Shown: positions 54,374 through 64,000, counted from the stretch's first letter. The stretch: 64,000 nt of DNA from Oegoconia quadripuncta (GCA_949316235.1 OX438747.1:1426501-1490500); one strand, 5' to 3'. Notes: generated by a model not told the origin, from the letters alone. Numbers and translations are program-made.

Positions 54374-54627
54374 CTTATGCAGTAACTACATACTCGATTA
54401 TTTAAACTCGAGTTAGAACCTCAGCTAATAAGTAGTAGGTCTTATGCAGTAACTACATACTCGATTATTTAAACTCGAGTTAGAACCTCAGCTAATAAGT
54501 AGTAGGTCTTATGCAGTAACTACATACTCGATTATTTAAACTCGAGTTAGAACCTCAGCTAATAAGTAGTAGGTAACTACATACTCGATTATTTAAACTC
54601 GAGTTAGAACCTCAGCAAATAGTAGGT
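54374..54627. repeat. 67-bp tandem repeat, almost four copies
   Basis: Units begin cttatgcagtaactacatac at 54374, 54441 and 54508. The fourth, from about 54575, lacks the first nine bases and has a small deletion near its end. The first three are essentially identical. Each unit carries ACTCGATTATTTAAACTCGAGT, an inverted repeat of ACTCGA. Near-identity implies recent expansion. Confidence 0.9.
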
Positions 54628-55198
54628 ACACACCTACATCTAATATTTGCGCAAAAATTCATGAACCATATCAGCTGTTTTCCACGCGATAAAAGATAGC
54701 GAGACGTTTATCTGAAAGTGACAACAAATAAAATTTCATTGGGCATTAGGAAGTCCATCGAGCTATCTCGTTGGGGGAGGGATCGAATGCTATCAAACTA
54801 GGCCAAGGTTACCACGGCAGGCGCGGACGTTCAGTAACCAATATACTATGAGCCCCGCAAGTCCTACGGAATGCGTCTTACTTGGGACAATTTTGTACAT
54901 GCGGTGGGGGGTGGGTGGGTCATCTGATTTTGGTGACGACGGTGTTCTGATAAACGAGCGGCTGCCAAGGTTGCCGAAGAGATTATCACTTGCTAATATA
55001 TTTGGGTGGTCATTCCTGTTATATGGTCAGTTTTGGTAATGTGGTATAATAATTGATCACCACATTGGTAAAACAACCGACTTTTGTAACTCCGGAGTAG
55101 GTACATACTTATTGCGAAAAATATAATTTTTAATTAAAAAGAGATATCCTGAAATTGATTCAGAAATGTCGGTGTCATCGCGAAATATAAAAAAAATC
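54628..55198. other. Unassigned DNA
   Basis: A 63-codon plus frame at 54848-55039 has no domain; a GT-rich ggtggggggtgggtgggtca run lies at 54902-54921. Confidence 0.25.
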
Positions 55199-55480
55199 TT
55201 ACTCTAAGCGAACCACGTACTTATTATTATTAAGAGCCCATAGTGTCCCATTGCTGGGCAAAGGCCTCCCTAATCTCTTTCCAGTCGTTTTTGTTCTTGG
55301 CGAGGACAAACCATCCCTTATTAAAACTGTCAGGCTCGTCTCTCCACCGTTTTCGCGGTCTGCCCCGTTTGCGTCTGGCGGTTGTAGGACTCCAAATAGT
55401 GGACGGATTTGCCCACAACTCGCACGGCATGCGGCCCACGTGACCCGCCCAGTCCCACTTAATAATATACACACACGTAC
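55199..55480 (-). pseudogene. LINE-5-type ORF2 C-terminal fragment
   Basis: 93-codon minus-strand frame (55230-55511): WDWAGHVGRMPCELWANP, then TTARRKRGRPRKRWRDEPD, then KNKNDWKEIREAFAQQWDTM. The W-x-W-A-G-H-V-x-R-M...RGRPxxRWRDE...W...EAFAQQWD pattern is the standard C-terminus of RTE-like endonuclease/reverse-transcriptase ORFs. Upstream parts are missing; the 3' end finishes in a (TAA)n-like tail at 55218. Opposite-strand frames are shadows. Confidence 0.7.
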
Positions 55481-55493
55481 CTATTACTGAGAT

Positions 55494-55660
55494 AAAATAT
55501 ATAAATATCATAGATACACAGCGCCATCTAGTTCCACACTAAGCAACTAAGGCTTGTATTATGGATGATATAAATGAAAACATCCATAACTCTGGTAACA
55601 CATGTCTGTATTCAACATACAAAAATGTGCGCCTAGCGGGATTCGAACCCGCGACCGATA
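55494..55660 (-). mobile_element. SINE-C, partial
   Basis: acagcgccatctagttccac, atccataactctggtaacac and cctagcgggattcgaacccg in reverse. The B box is kept but the A box side is lost. Confidence 0.65.
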
Positions 55661-55706
55661 CATCCGGACAAAGTGTAACCACACAAACAACGCCGTCAAA
55701 TAGCAA

Positions 55707-55932
55707 ATAATAATAATAAATAAATATTTCGGACAGTTACACCAATCATCTAGCCCCAAACTAAGGAAAACTAGTACTATGGATACTAGATAACGGATAA
55801 ACATACACAGGTAATATTTATATAAACATCAATAACTCGGGTATAAATGTTTTGTTCATCACACGAACATTTACCCCTCGCGGAATTCGAAGTGGTTTAG
55901 CTGACCGAGTCACTACACCAATCGGTCGTCAT
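55707..55932 (-). mobile_element. SINE-A, complete but with altered B box
   Basis: Reverse: gaccgattggtgtagtgact head, cgaattccgcgaggggtaaa with changes in the B box (cttcgaattcc), body to gtaactgtccgaaatattta and a TTATTATT tail. A family H terminus (cgtcgttttccgtcgggggt) lies just right at 55964. Confidence 0.7.
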
Positions 55933-56696
55933 TACGTCAATACGTCATGACAATAAATCACCCGTCGTTTTCCGTCGGGGGTAAAAAAGATGCTGCTACT
56001 ACAATACAAAATATAATATATGGCTTTGACCACGGTTATTCATAGTAAATGCCTTCATTTCTACAGATACCATAAAATACCCCATAAATATTCCGTTTAG
56101 CAGTTCTTTTTTAACTTTCCAACACCCAACCCTTTACTGCCGGGCTATTGTAGACCATAAAACAATTAAATTATTAACATTTAAAAAAGGCAAGCTGAAC
56201 AAAAATGGTTTCTTTGAAAGACGGGGACAGATGATTGAACCTTAAAAATGTGTACCTGTGTATTTTTTTTATTCTGTGCCACATTCACATAAACTAGATG
56301 AATGAGAAAGTTCGTCTATTACTAAATTATATGAGACGTACTTTTTCACCGAGAGAGACAGATGACAATTTTTTTAAATTATTTAAATTCCACAGGACTG
56401 CAGTCGCAGCAGAGGTAGGTCCTAAAATGAATGACGCGATCGAATCAAATCAAATAGCTTTATTTTGTAGGTACACAGGGTACACTTAAAATAGTAAGCA
56501 AGAAACTCGAGAGGTTGCTCTAAAAAAAAAAAGGTTTTTATATTACAAAAAGGCAAAATAATATTTCAATATTAATATTGTGAAACAGCCTGGTTATGCG
56601 AACGAGCTGGTTATGTTCCTGAGTGTTTATCATCTAAATAATGTGAGGACCCCATTGTAATTTGGCGCCAAAGTAATGCCCAAAAATACAGTGGAA

Positions 56697-57000
56697 TCAA
56701 CAAGGTCTAGAGTGACATTTTTTATCATTATATTTGTGGGCACCTTCCTGATTTAACACATTTAGTTTTTTCTCATTAAGGCCGGTTACACCATAATGAC
56801 GTAAGTTCCTGATTAAAGTGTCATGATGAACGCAATCAAAGGCCTTGGACAAGTCGCAAAATATCCTATTGCATCCTGTGCATCTTCCCAAGCCTCAAAA
56901 ATATACTGTAAGAGCTTGACACCTGCATCGGTTGTCAAGCGGCCCCTAGTAAAACTGAATTGCTTATATCTCTTTTCAGTGTTTTATTGCTATGTTAAAA
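56697..57000 (-). pseudogene. LINE reverse-transcriptase core fragment
   Basis: Minus strand encodes FCDLSKAFDCVHHDTLIRNL then RHYGVTG, the RT motif A region (D of DLSKAFD is a metal ligand) of a CR1/Jockey-like LINE. Upstream, in another frame, FSFTRGRLTTDAGVKLL and EAWEDAQ continue the RT domain, so one frameshift separates them near 56850. The part after RHYGVTG is degenerate. No flanking LINE sequence was recognised. Confidence 0.65.
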
Positions 57001-57322
57001 ATAAATGAGCTGGATACTTTCAGCAAGCAGTGGAGAGATACTACACTGGATATAGACATATGGTAAAGAATAGGGGAGGTTTTTTTCCCAGCTGACAACC
57101 CAAGCTGATTAAAAAAATTAAAATTCACATTTCTTTCGTAATCCACACTTCTTCATAGGTATTATTTACATTTCGAAAATTGTCACACCCATGTAAAGTA
57201 AATACTTTCTAAACTACCATTATAAAAAAATAATAAGTTAAACTTAGTTATTAATTTTTAAATGTGGGGTATGTCTGGTATTCCCCTAAGCCTGATAAGA
57301 TAACGTATTCATTCATAGAGGT

Positions 57323-58459
57323 ACTATAGTAGACGCATTACGAACTGAGTCGTCGGGCCATAAACGTCAATAACGATAGGAATGTGCAACGCAATGCAGT
57401 TCGTTATCGATAAAGCTACCTGCGTACGCGCTGTCGATGAGTCACTGTGACCCTCATTAGCACTCTGACTCCTGATTGGTCGTTACGATGCGCCGTTAGG
57501 GTTGTTGTTTTGCTATAAATGTAATTAATGTAATGAAATGTACACAGTCACCTTTGACACTTTCTTGTGCACAATGGAGAATTTATTTTCTAACGTGGGT
57601 TTGAATAAATTAAAAGGTGATATCAACGCTCTAGCTCGGACTGTAATTCACAACGTGTTCCTGTCTTTCAACGAATTGAAAAGTGATCCCGAGAAAATAA
57701 GTTTACTCAACTTCAATAAACCACGTGACATGGCAGCGCTATTTTGTGGAGTTAGTAGAGCGACCGTGGACCGCATAAAGACAGAAGTCACCCAATCGGG
57801 CAGCCCGAATATACCGAGAGCAAATTATAAGAAACCTGCGACTGTCACCGATATAGACAGTTTTGATATAAGTGTACTGCGACGCACGATTGATTCATTT
57901 TATGACAACGGAGAGTATCCATCCGTGACTAAAATTTTAGAAAAATACCGAGAACAGATGCCTGATTTTAAGTGCGGGTATTCTTCAATGAGAAAAATTT
58001 TAAAGAAAGTTGGCTTTAAATATAAGCAAAATGCCGAAGGACGGAAGTATTTAATGGAAAGAATCGACATAGTCTGTGCCAGAATGGACTTTTTAAGAAA
58101 ACTGGACATGCTCAGAAAAACAAATGATCAAAAGCCCCGCCACTGATAATAAATCTACAGGAAGATGACACAGATGATGAAGATTCGGATGAGGATGAAT
58201 AATTAATAATCCCCTAGGGATATTTTTTATTTATTAATTTATTGCAAAAAACGGCCCTTTTCAGGGCCACAACACGATCTACAGTGTTTCATTCGATCAA
58301 CACGATCTATAATTATTGTATATATGCACCTCGACCACTCTTACGCACATCACTATGCCGCTCTATTGTTATGGACGTATTTCTATAGGTGCGAGCGAGA
58401 TAGACAGATAAAAATGATTTATGGCCCGACGACTCAGTTCGTAATGCGTCTACTATAGT
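57323..58459 (+). mobile_element. DNA transposon with perfect 42-bp inverted ends, internally deleted
   Basis: 1,137-bp element. Inverted ends 57323-57364 and 58418-58459 are identical over 42 of 42 bases (start ACTATAGTAGACGCATTACG). The outer eight bases, ACTATAGT, are themselves palindromic, so the true border may be there or at GTAGACGC with a TA duplication. The interior holds one truncated transposase gene, a TATA-like box (57514-57519) and an acidic C-terminal tail. Protein features point to an IS630/Tc1-related DDE_3 family. Perfect ends indicate recent movement, presumably by a full-length relative's enzyme. Confidence 0.85.
57574..58146 (+). pseudogene. Truncated transposase: DNA-binding half joined out of frame to the C-terminal tail
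   Basis: Open frame 57538-58146 (202 codons). The TATA-like box at 57514 would place the transcript start near 57545, so the second ATG at 57574 (MENLFSNVG) is the likelier start. Residues about 62-82 of the longer frame (DMAALFCGVSRATVDRIKTE) form one helix-turn-helix; a second lies at about 128-165 (YPSVTKILEKY, SSMRKILKKVGF). FYDNGEYP and RKYLMERIDIV are typical of insect IS630-like DDE_3 transposases. The frame stops at KTNDQKPRH, just where the first catalytic aspartate segment should begin. In the next frame 58136-58201 reads PPLIINLQEDDTDDEDSDED, like the usual acidic end. So the whole DDE domain is deleted. Confidence 0.75.
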
Positions 58460-58553
58460 TGGTCACCTCCACGTGTTACGTTACGAGGAATATTTCTATT
58501 AGGGTTGTCACAAGCCAAAATAAGCGGTTTGGAATTATGACTTGTACTTTTGG

Positions 58554-58954
58554 CTTTTTGGCGGGATCTCGGCGAGTGAAGTTGCATTTTTCTTTATAAT
58601 TCTTATAATTTGTGCATTCTAACTTTTGAAGCTTAATAATGGCAAAATATTGTGCAGCAAACGTTAGTGTTGGTGTACAGGTGAAAGGAAGTGTAAATTA
58701 AAGTGCGTAACGGAGCTTTCGGGTTCCTACAAGAAGTCGCCAAAATCTTTTGTAAAGCATTCTGCCACTTTACTGAAGAATGACTTGACCGTGACTAGAC
58801 TCTGTATACGGCAAGTATACGACGAATTACTTGTTTTGACTGAGACTGACTTATAAACTGAAGAAATAAGAGAAATAAATTTTTCACTCGAAGCTGGCAG
58901 TAAGTCACTCGACAGTGAGGTTGACTGGTTGCCATCCTCAAAAATAAGAAGAAG
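58554..58954 (+). mobile_element. SINE-E with alternative tail and 14-bp target duplication
   Basis: Full-length SINE-E from ctttttggcgggatctcgg to a 3' segment with tttttcactcgaagctggca, gaggttgactggttgccatc and a (AAG)n end. Flanked by ACTTGTACTTTTGG at 58540-58553 and 58955-58968. It lies 95 bp right of the deleted transposon and is independent of it. Confidence 0.85.
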
Positions 58955-59014
58955 ACTTGTACTTTTGGTGTATTAGACCTAATGCACCCAGAGTAATTCG
59001 CCAGGGTGAACTAA

Positions 59015-59119
59015 AAGTTGACGCTTGAGAATCTGTTGCATATTAAAACAGCATCAGAAAAAATAGTCTTGAGACTGAGACGCGATCTCAATCTCAAGAG
59101 CGATTTATTAATACGGTCC
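59015..59119. mobile_element. MITE-S terminal fragment
   Basis: ctcaatctcaagagcgattt then attaatacggtcc|TTA, plus gtcttgagactgagacgcga upstream. The remaining part of the element is absent. The flank to 59410 is AT-rich with a TTGA repeat at 59328-59341. Confidence 0.5.
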
Positions 59120-59410
59120 TTAGTCTAATTACCGTTAGACTTAATGCATCCATAACTTAAATTGGAAAATAATGTAACTTTCACGTTTTTCGTGTATTAG
59201 TTAAGTAATTAATAATAGTATGTAGAAACACTGTTTTGTATGCCAATGTACGGATCACAGATCTCTATCACTACTGTCGCTAACATCACTCTATTGTGTT
59301 TTCCCTGTGTATCACGAATATATTATTTGATTGATTGATTGACAAATGCAATCTTTTTCTTGCATACAAATAAAAAACCATACGTTTTTTGGGAATCATA
59401 AAAAAATCTA

Positions 59411-59628
59411 ACTAATCGAAATGCGAAAGTTTGGATGTTTGTTTGTTGCTCAATCACGGCGAAACGGATGGACGGATTTGGATGAAATTTGGTACACAGA
59501 TAGAATACACCCTGGAATGAGACATAGGATATTTTTTATCCCGATAAAGTGAGTAGTTCCCGCGGGTTAAACAAATTTCTGCGATAAAGTTATTCTACGT
59601 AGGCGAAGCCGCGGACGGATAAACTGGT
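59411..59628 (+). mobile_element. Lep1-type Helitron
   Basis: actaatcgaaatgcgaaagt, ttgttgctcaatcacggcga, acggatttggatgaaatttg, tcccgataaagtgagtagtt, gaagccgcggacggataaac. About 218 bp. The final CTAG has mutated (ctggta), so this copy has a decayed terminus. Confidence 0.65.
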
Positions 59629-59969
59629 AATAATATATCATGTCCAAAGAACCTTGATGGTTGTTTTGTCCCCAATTTGCACGTGTTAATAAGTGTTAAA
59701 TAGAAGATTCATTGCCCCTGAAACTGGGTGAGCGAAAGAGTAGGGTACGGGCCGAGACGACGTATGTAATTGATGTTTAATGATAAAAATGACGAACGGA
59801 AATAGTATTTGGGACAACATTAGTGGGATAAATAGTCGACACTCTACCAAACTGTAAGTTTAACTAGCCCTTAGTGGTACATAACGTCACGACTTTTATC
59901 CCAAATGGGGTGACATATGCGTTTGGGTGTCTCAAAAATTAAAAGTTTCATGCTTGAAGAAATCCATCA
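59629..59969. other. Unassigned DNA
   Basis: No ORF, no recognised repeat. Confidence 0.25.
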
Positions 59970-60125
59970 AAATCAAAAATCAAAATCAAAAATGTTTTTA
60001 TTTCGTGAGTTATAAGAATAACATTTGAAATCGTCATGACATACAGTTATCGCTCATTCACTAGGCAGTCTCCCCAGAGAAGAACGAGCACGAAACTCCG
60101 GGGTTCCTCTTTTTAAATAGGTCAA
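59970..60125 (-). mobile_element. LINE 3' end (CCCCGGAGA type)
   Basis: atcaaaatcaaaaatgtttt, taacatttgaaatcgtcatg, tcactaggcagtctccccag and agaagaacgagcacgaaact match 37030-37160. The ATCAAA repeat at the left is the LINE tail in reverse. Confidence 0.5.
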
Positions 60126-60204
60126 TACAAATACAATTTGAAATACCTGATTGTAAAATTTATGATTCGACAAAGAAAAATAAGAATAAAATATACTGGA
60201 TAAT

Positions 60205-60415
60205 GCGGACGGGTTAGCACTTCACCTCAATCTCACCTGATGAGGCACGCGATATCAGTAGATGCCTATTCACCCTGCTCTTGAAGATCCCAAAGTTGTG
60301 GAATTCAGGAAAGTCTGACGCCGGAAGGGAGTTCCATGCCTTAACTGTTCGCATTATGGAAGAGTCGAACCGCTTAGTGCGACTGTTCGGTAGAGTCGGT
60401 GAGTCTATAGAGTCT
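60205..60415 (-). pseudogene. LINE-1 ORF2 C-terminal end
   Basis: Minus frame reads RTKRFDSSIMRTVKAWNSLP, then ASDFPEFHNFGIFKSRVNRH, i.e. the last coding part of LINE-1 without frameshift over about 45 residues. It ends at catcaggtgagattgaggtg (reverse). Best-preserved C-terminus of the family here; everything upstream is missing. Confidence 0.65.
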
Positions 60416-60424
60416 ATAATACAT

Positions 60425-60683
60425 ATAAATATAAAATATCCTTGGACATATACATCGCCATCTAGTTCTACACTAAGCAACTAGGCTTGTGTTGTGGATA
60501 CCAGATGGTTGATACACTACACATTTTTTTTTGGAAATAAATACATATATATAAATGAAAAACATCCGTAACTCGGGTACACATGTCTGTATTCATCATA
60601 CAAACATATGACCCTAGCGGGATTCGAACCCGCGACCTTTTGGTATAGCAGCAGAGTTTCTAACCACTACACCAAACGGGTCG
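60425..60683 (-). mobile_element. SINE-C, complete
   Basis: Reverse: gacccgtttggtgtagtggt head, gtcgcgggttcgaatcccgc B box, body and ccaaggatattttatattta tail. TCTATAA repeats at about 60413-60419 and 60684-60690 and may be the target duplication. Confidence 0.8.
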
Positions 60684-60708
60684 GTCTATAAAGGTTTAAA
60701 GTTCCTTA

Positions 60709-61353
60709 GGGGCCGTCCATATATTACGTCATTCTAAATTAGGGGGGGGGGTTGGTCTGCGAATGACGGTAAATGATAGATGGGGGGGGGGGGTGTTTTG
60801 ACGTCATTCTTATTTATTTATTTATAGTTTATTTTTCACATACAAAAAGATTATTTCTAAAAAGAAATTTCTTCCAGCACACCTAGTAAAATACTAGCTG
60901 CCCGCCCCGGCTTCGCCCGTGGTACTTACATGTATTATACATATAAACCTTCTTTAAGAATCAGTCTATCTATTTAAAAAAACCGCATCAAATTGCAAGT
61001 AAAAGCCAAAACGAATATCGGGAGGATACGGAGATATTACCCGTGATCCAGAATTTAAAAGAATGGGTGAAAACTCCGTGGGAGTTATCCAAAGAAAAGT
61101 AAAAAATAAGTAGTTATATTATATCAATGATTATTGCCAAAGTAAAAATAATAAAAGGTGATTCTATAACCAAGTGTTTTAATCATATAATACCCTATTT
61201 TTCTCAAATCTGCAATGTTTTATTTTGTCAAACTAGTAATGACGTCAATTTTGGGAGAAGGGGGGGGGGGGTCATTAAGAAATGACGATAGGATGATTAT
61301 AGGGGGGGGTCTAAAATCTGAAAAAATCGATGACGTAATTTATGGACGGCCCC
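60709..61353. mobile_element. MITE-P copy 2 with TTA target duplication
   Basis: 645 bp, TTA at 60706-60708 and 61354-61356, ends GGGGCCGTCCATATATTACG and GGGGCCGTCCATAAATTACG. A 3-bp TTA/TAA target is the habit of PIF/Harbinger transposons. Poly(G) landmarks at 60744-60752, 60782-60792 and 61260-61270 mirror the poly(C) runs of copy 1. The middle holds the CTAG-ended Helitron scrap (60890-60995). The 61-codon plus frame is spurious. Confidence 0.8.
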
Positions 61354-61359
61354 TTAGTC

Positions 61360-62514
61360 GCCTAAACCTGGGTGTCGAACTGACAAATCGACATTGTTGA
61401 CATGCCTCTACGTTGTTTTATTGGCTCAATCCCGACATCACCCGTACTACGTATTTAGTAAACACGTATCTCCCCACTGATATAGCTAGTTATATTCACC
61501 TCGCTGCAAAAATTATCTTTCCAAGGTCACTGTTAAATTTAAACAAACAAACAAGTTTACGTATGGTACCTGTGTATTCTCATTTACACGTAAAAATAAT
61601 ATTTACGAACACGGTGTCGCTTTCCAATTCCAACTATTACGGTGCCTGATTATTACTGTGTGACATGCTCCTAGCGCCTTTGGATTGCAAATAATCAGGT
61701 AGCGAAAACTGGCGGAGATTCTGGCCAAAGAACATGCTTAACATGAAATTTAGGATAGTCAAAAAAAAATGGAGGTTTTCAATTTATATAAAATATAGTA
61801 CAAGTAATTTTATGTTGTCCTTTGTAAAAAGGATATACGAGTAACTACCTAAGTTTTAAGCGTATGCCAAGCAAATCGTAAATATTAGAAGTTTAACTTA
61901 TCAAACATGATTAATTCGTGTTGTTTTGATAGAATTACATTCACATGTTCGCATTCAGTTAACCACACGGTGGAAGCCGCGGGCAAAAGCAAGCGAGTTC
62001 TAAGAAAATAAGGGCACACGCGACGGAGGCATTATAAAATTTTATTCTAAGATATCCCTTACTCTTTGCAAGAGCAGCACCTTATGCTAAATTAGACTCA
62101 TTAACTTCCCTACCCTTATACTGACTGCATCTAGGCGCATTTTATGGTATGTTCGAAATATCTGCTTCGCTCAAACTCTATTTGCATGTTTTCACTGTAT
62201 TCCAATTTGACAAGAAGCGATTCCTTATACTTGCTTACCTTATTTCTTTAATTGGTCTGACGTCCAAAGTAGCAATAGCGTGTCGTAAAGCACAGTTTAT
62301 CTTCAGTTGGCGCCGTATCATACTAGCTCAAGAGTGGGAAGACTGCGGCGGTAGGCTTGTAGTTATCCCGAGTTTCTTCTTGTATTTTCCTCTATCAGCC
62401 GTCATGTCAATTCCCACTTCACTCAAAGTCAAAACAGTTTTAAACATACATCCACCTTTTTTTAGCCTACCCCTGGTCCTATGACCATCCACATCAATAT
62501 TTATCACTCTTCTG
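61360..62514. other. Unassigned DNA
   Basis: Includes a Helitron-like scrap (gtggaagccgcgggcaaaag, 61972-61991). The 111-codon plus frame at 62149-62484 has hydrophobic runs but no start context, domain or splice pattern that I recognise, so it is not called a gene. Confidence 0.25.
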
Positions 62515-62725
62515 TAACTTCAAACTTCAAGCATTTATTTTTCAAACTTAAGATACATGATATCATTTGTTGAATGTCAATTTAAATCTATTGGAAATAA
62601 AAATAGGGCTAAGCATTTTTCGGTCAGTCAGTATGTCCAAGCTACCATCGCTTCGGAAAGGGAAATCATCTGTGGGAAAAGAAGCGCGTGCAAGAAACCC
62701 ACAGGATCATTTTTTCTTTTATATT
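62515..62725 (+). mobile_element. Family K LINE 3' end
   Basis: catgatatcatttgttgaat, gtcagtcagtatgtccaagc, gcttcggaaagggaaatcat and gtgggaaaagaagcgcgtgc, closest to 26040-26255 in reverse. Followed by a TATATATA run. 62726-63149 unassigned. Confidence 0.55.
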
Positions 62726-63149
62726 TATATATATATGTAAAAGTATACAACTAATACAATTTTATAATTTTTGTTAGCTGGGCGAAGAATACCAAGCGTT
62801 TTTGTCATTCAGGTAGTCACTAATTTTGTAATAACCTTTTTTTGTTAATGTTGTTTTGACATGGTTTTTAAATTGTTTTTCATTTAGATTAATGATGTTC
62901 TCAGGTATAAGGTTATAAAGCGTATACAGTGTCCCATAAATGATGTATTAACTTTGCTCAGTCTAAACAGAACGACACGTAATTCTTCCCTCCACATGAC
63001 AAGACCAAACCACGTGATCCCACGATATTTACGCCTCAATTTTCAGTCACTGACGCCAAGATCCAACCAAAAGGTTTTGTTTTTAAAGACTCATATTTCT
63101 TACCACACCAATTTAACCTTTCAAGAATCAAGACTTCCTTGATTTCCCC

Positions 63150-63320
63150 GTAACAGGGTAAAGATATAGCGCGGCGTGTCTGGTTTTTTTCGCGCGGGCA
63201 ATGCGCGGGGCGGGGGGCGGCTTGCGCGGACGCACCGCGAAACGCAATCTGTGTCAAGGAGACGCGTGTATTGGAGAAAAAATCGCGGACCTTGGCGTTA
63301 GATTAGAATTACTGTCAGAG
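63150..63320. other. GC-rich, CpG-dense patch
   Basis: 63170-63245 (tcgcgcgggcaatgcgcggg, gcttgcgcggacgcaccgcg) is the strongest GC peak near the right edge and is not repeated in the window. Promoter-like, but the downstream 63321-64000 is AT-rich without a recognisable exon. Confidence 0.3.
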
Positions 63321-64000
63321 TTTATTTATTTTATTACGTATTCTAGCTAGTCGTGGTCGCTGAAATTGGGCGCTTCGATTTTTATATTTAGGTTGGTTCA
63401 GTGCGGAATTTTTAAACGAAGGCTACCGTTGATTCGGGTCTTCGACTGTGAAAATAATGTTTGATCTAATTGTGTATATTGTTATGTTTAGGTAGCTTGA
63501 ATTAGACAAACAATAATATATAAAATGCGTCCCTCTGTAAAGTGCAAACCCGAAACTAGTCCACTTACAGCAATTATTTAGCTTCAAACTAGGCAATCAT
63601 AGTATAGACATCAATGATTCGGGAATAAATGTTACTATTCGTATTATTCTTTCCTTCTTCATAATGTTATAAACTATCAGTATGTATAGTAACTCATGCT
63701 TAATTTTTATCTATATAAATGTTATATTTAGTTATATGTAAGTATTTGCACAATTAGTAGAAGTGTAAAGGTTTGTCACTATTAGATGCGCAGATAACAA
63801 TTTCAAGGTTTTTTAACAATTAAGCACTTCAGTGGTCAGTAAAAAGATGTAATTTTACTTTAAATTTGAATATTGGATTTAAGTGTGAACCAGACCCCTC
63901 GACGGAAAAAATGCTGTATCTTTTTATTTAAAAATAAAGGTGTATTTTATTTTACCTTTCTGAAATCCCTACTAAACAGGTAAATTTTTAAGGGAATGTG
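63321..64000. other. Unassigned AT-rich DNA
   Basis: Apart from a SINE-A-like scrap near 63610-63630 (tgattcgggaataaatgtta), nothing is recognisable. Confidence 0.25.

Noticed and set aside
54374..54627. CRISPR-like regular repeat
   Set aside because: Head-to-tail units without spacers in a eukaryotic sequence; an ordinary minisatellite.
62149..62484. 111-codon plus-strand ORF with hydrophobic stretches
   Set aside because: No recognisable family, no conserved start or splice context; length is within chance for this region.
1..64000. LTR retrotransposons or endogenous viruses
   Set aside because: No long direct terminal repeats, primer-binding site plus polypurine tract, protease, integrase or envelope-like frame was seen.
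1..64000. Operons, Shine-Dalgarno sites, bacterial terminators
   Set aside because: The content is clearly that of an insect nuclear genome; hairpins followed by T runs here are SINE and LINE tails or fold-back scars.

Overview
This window looks like a gene-poor stretch of an insect nuclear genome, most probably a moth or butterfly. It is AT-rich, has no bacterial-style gene packing, and is built almost entirely from nested transposable elements. The mixture is typical of Lepidoptera: several families of tRNA-headed SINEs, Lep1-type Helitron fragments ending in CTAG, many 5'-truncated non-LTR (LINE) 3' ends, and a mariner. No host gene is convincingly visible. Only one ORF looks like an intact protein gene: a 357-residue mariner transposase at 2821-3894 (minus).

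Working names used below. SINE-A: tRNA-like head, copies at 2216, 10977, 14560, 47931 and 55707. SINE-B: different tRNA-like head plus a body ending in poly(A), about 16 copies. SINE-C: tRNA-like head, body with a 'gccatctag' block. SINE-D: head seen at 15715 and 32755. SINE-E: about 400 bp, no obvious tRNA head, starting near TTTTTGGCGGGAAC. LINE-1 to LINE-5: C-terminal coding or 3' ends of different non-LTR families. MITE-T (TA target), MITE-F (fold-back, 323 bp), MITE-S (TTA target, repeated internal motif), MITE-P (TTA target, GGGGCCGTCC ends) and MITE-V (182 bp, TA target). Families H, J, K, L, M and R are other dispersed repeats seen at least twice.

Layout. 0-5 kb: SINE-E with clean target duplications, then the mariner sitting inside a family R repeat. 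5-14 kb: scattered SINE and LINE debris. 14-21 kb: MITE-T pair, a CpG-dense promoter-like island near 18 kb, the first MITE-F. 20-26 kb: dense SINE-E and SINE-B copies, one SINE-E inside a LINE-5 end. 26-30 kb: mostly unassigned AT-rich DNA. 30-37 kb: SINE-B inside SINE-B, SINE-B inside a Helitron, a GC-rich island with an RFX-like X-box. 38-46 kb: inverted SINE-C pair, second MITE-F beside a perfect 56-bp hairpin, an R1-like LINE tail with a 12-bp target duplication. 46-52 kb: MITE-S and MITE-P copies and a LINE-2 ORF fragment. 53-64 kb: MITE-V, a 67-bp tandem array, and a 1,137-bp DNA transposon with perfect 42-bp ends whose transposase gene has lost its catalytic domain.

How the parts relate: retroelements inserted into one another and into DNA transposons, so target duplications and interruptions give a relative chronology. 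The non-autonomous elements would need enzymes supplied from elsewhere in the genome. The candidates most worth following are the deleted transposon at 57.3-58.5 kb, the mariner, the 323-bp fold-back pair, and the two promoter-like islands, which may mark host genes whose exons lie outside this window. Family assignments come from recognised motifs and from comparing copies within the window; no database search was possible.
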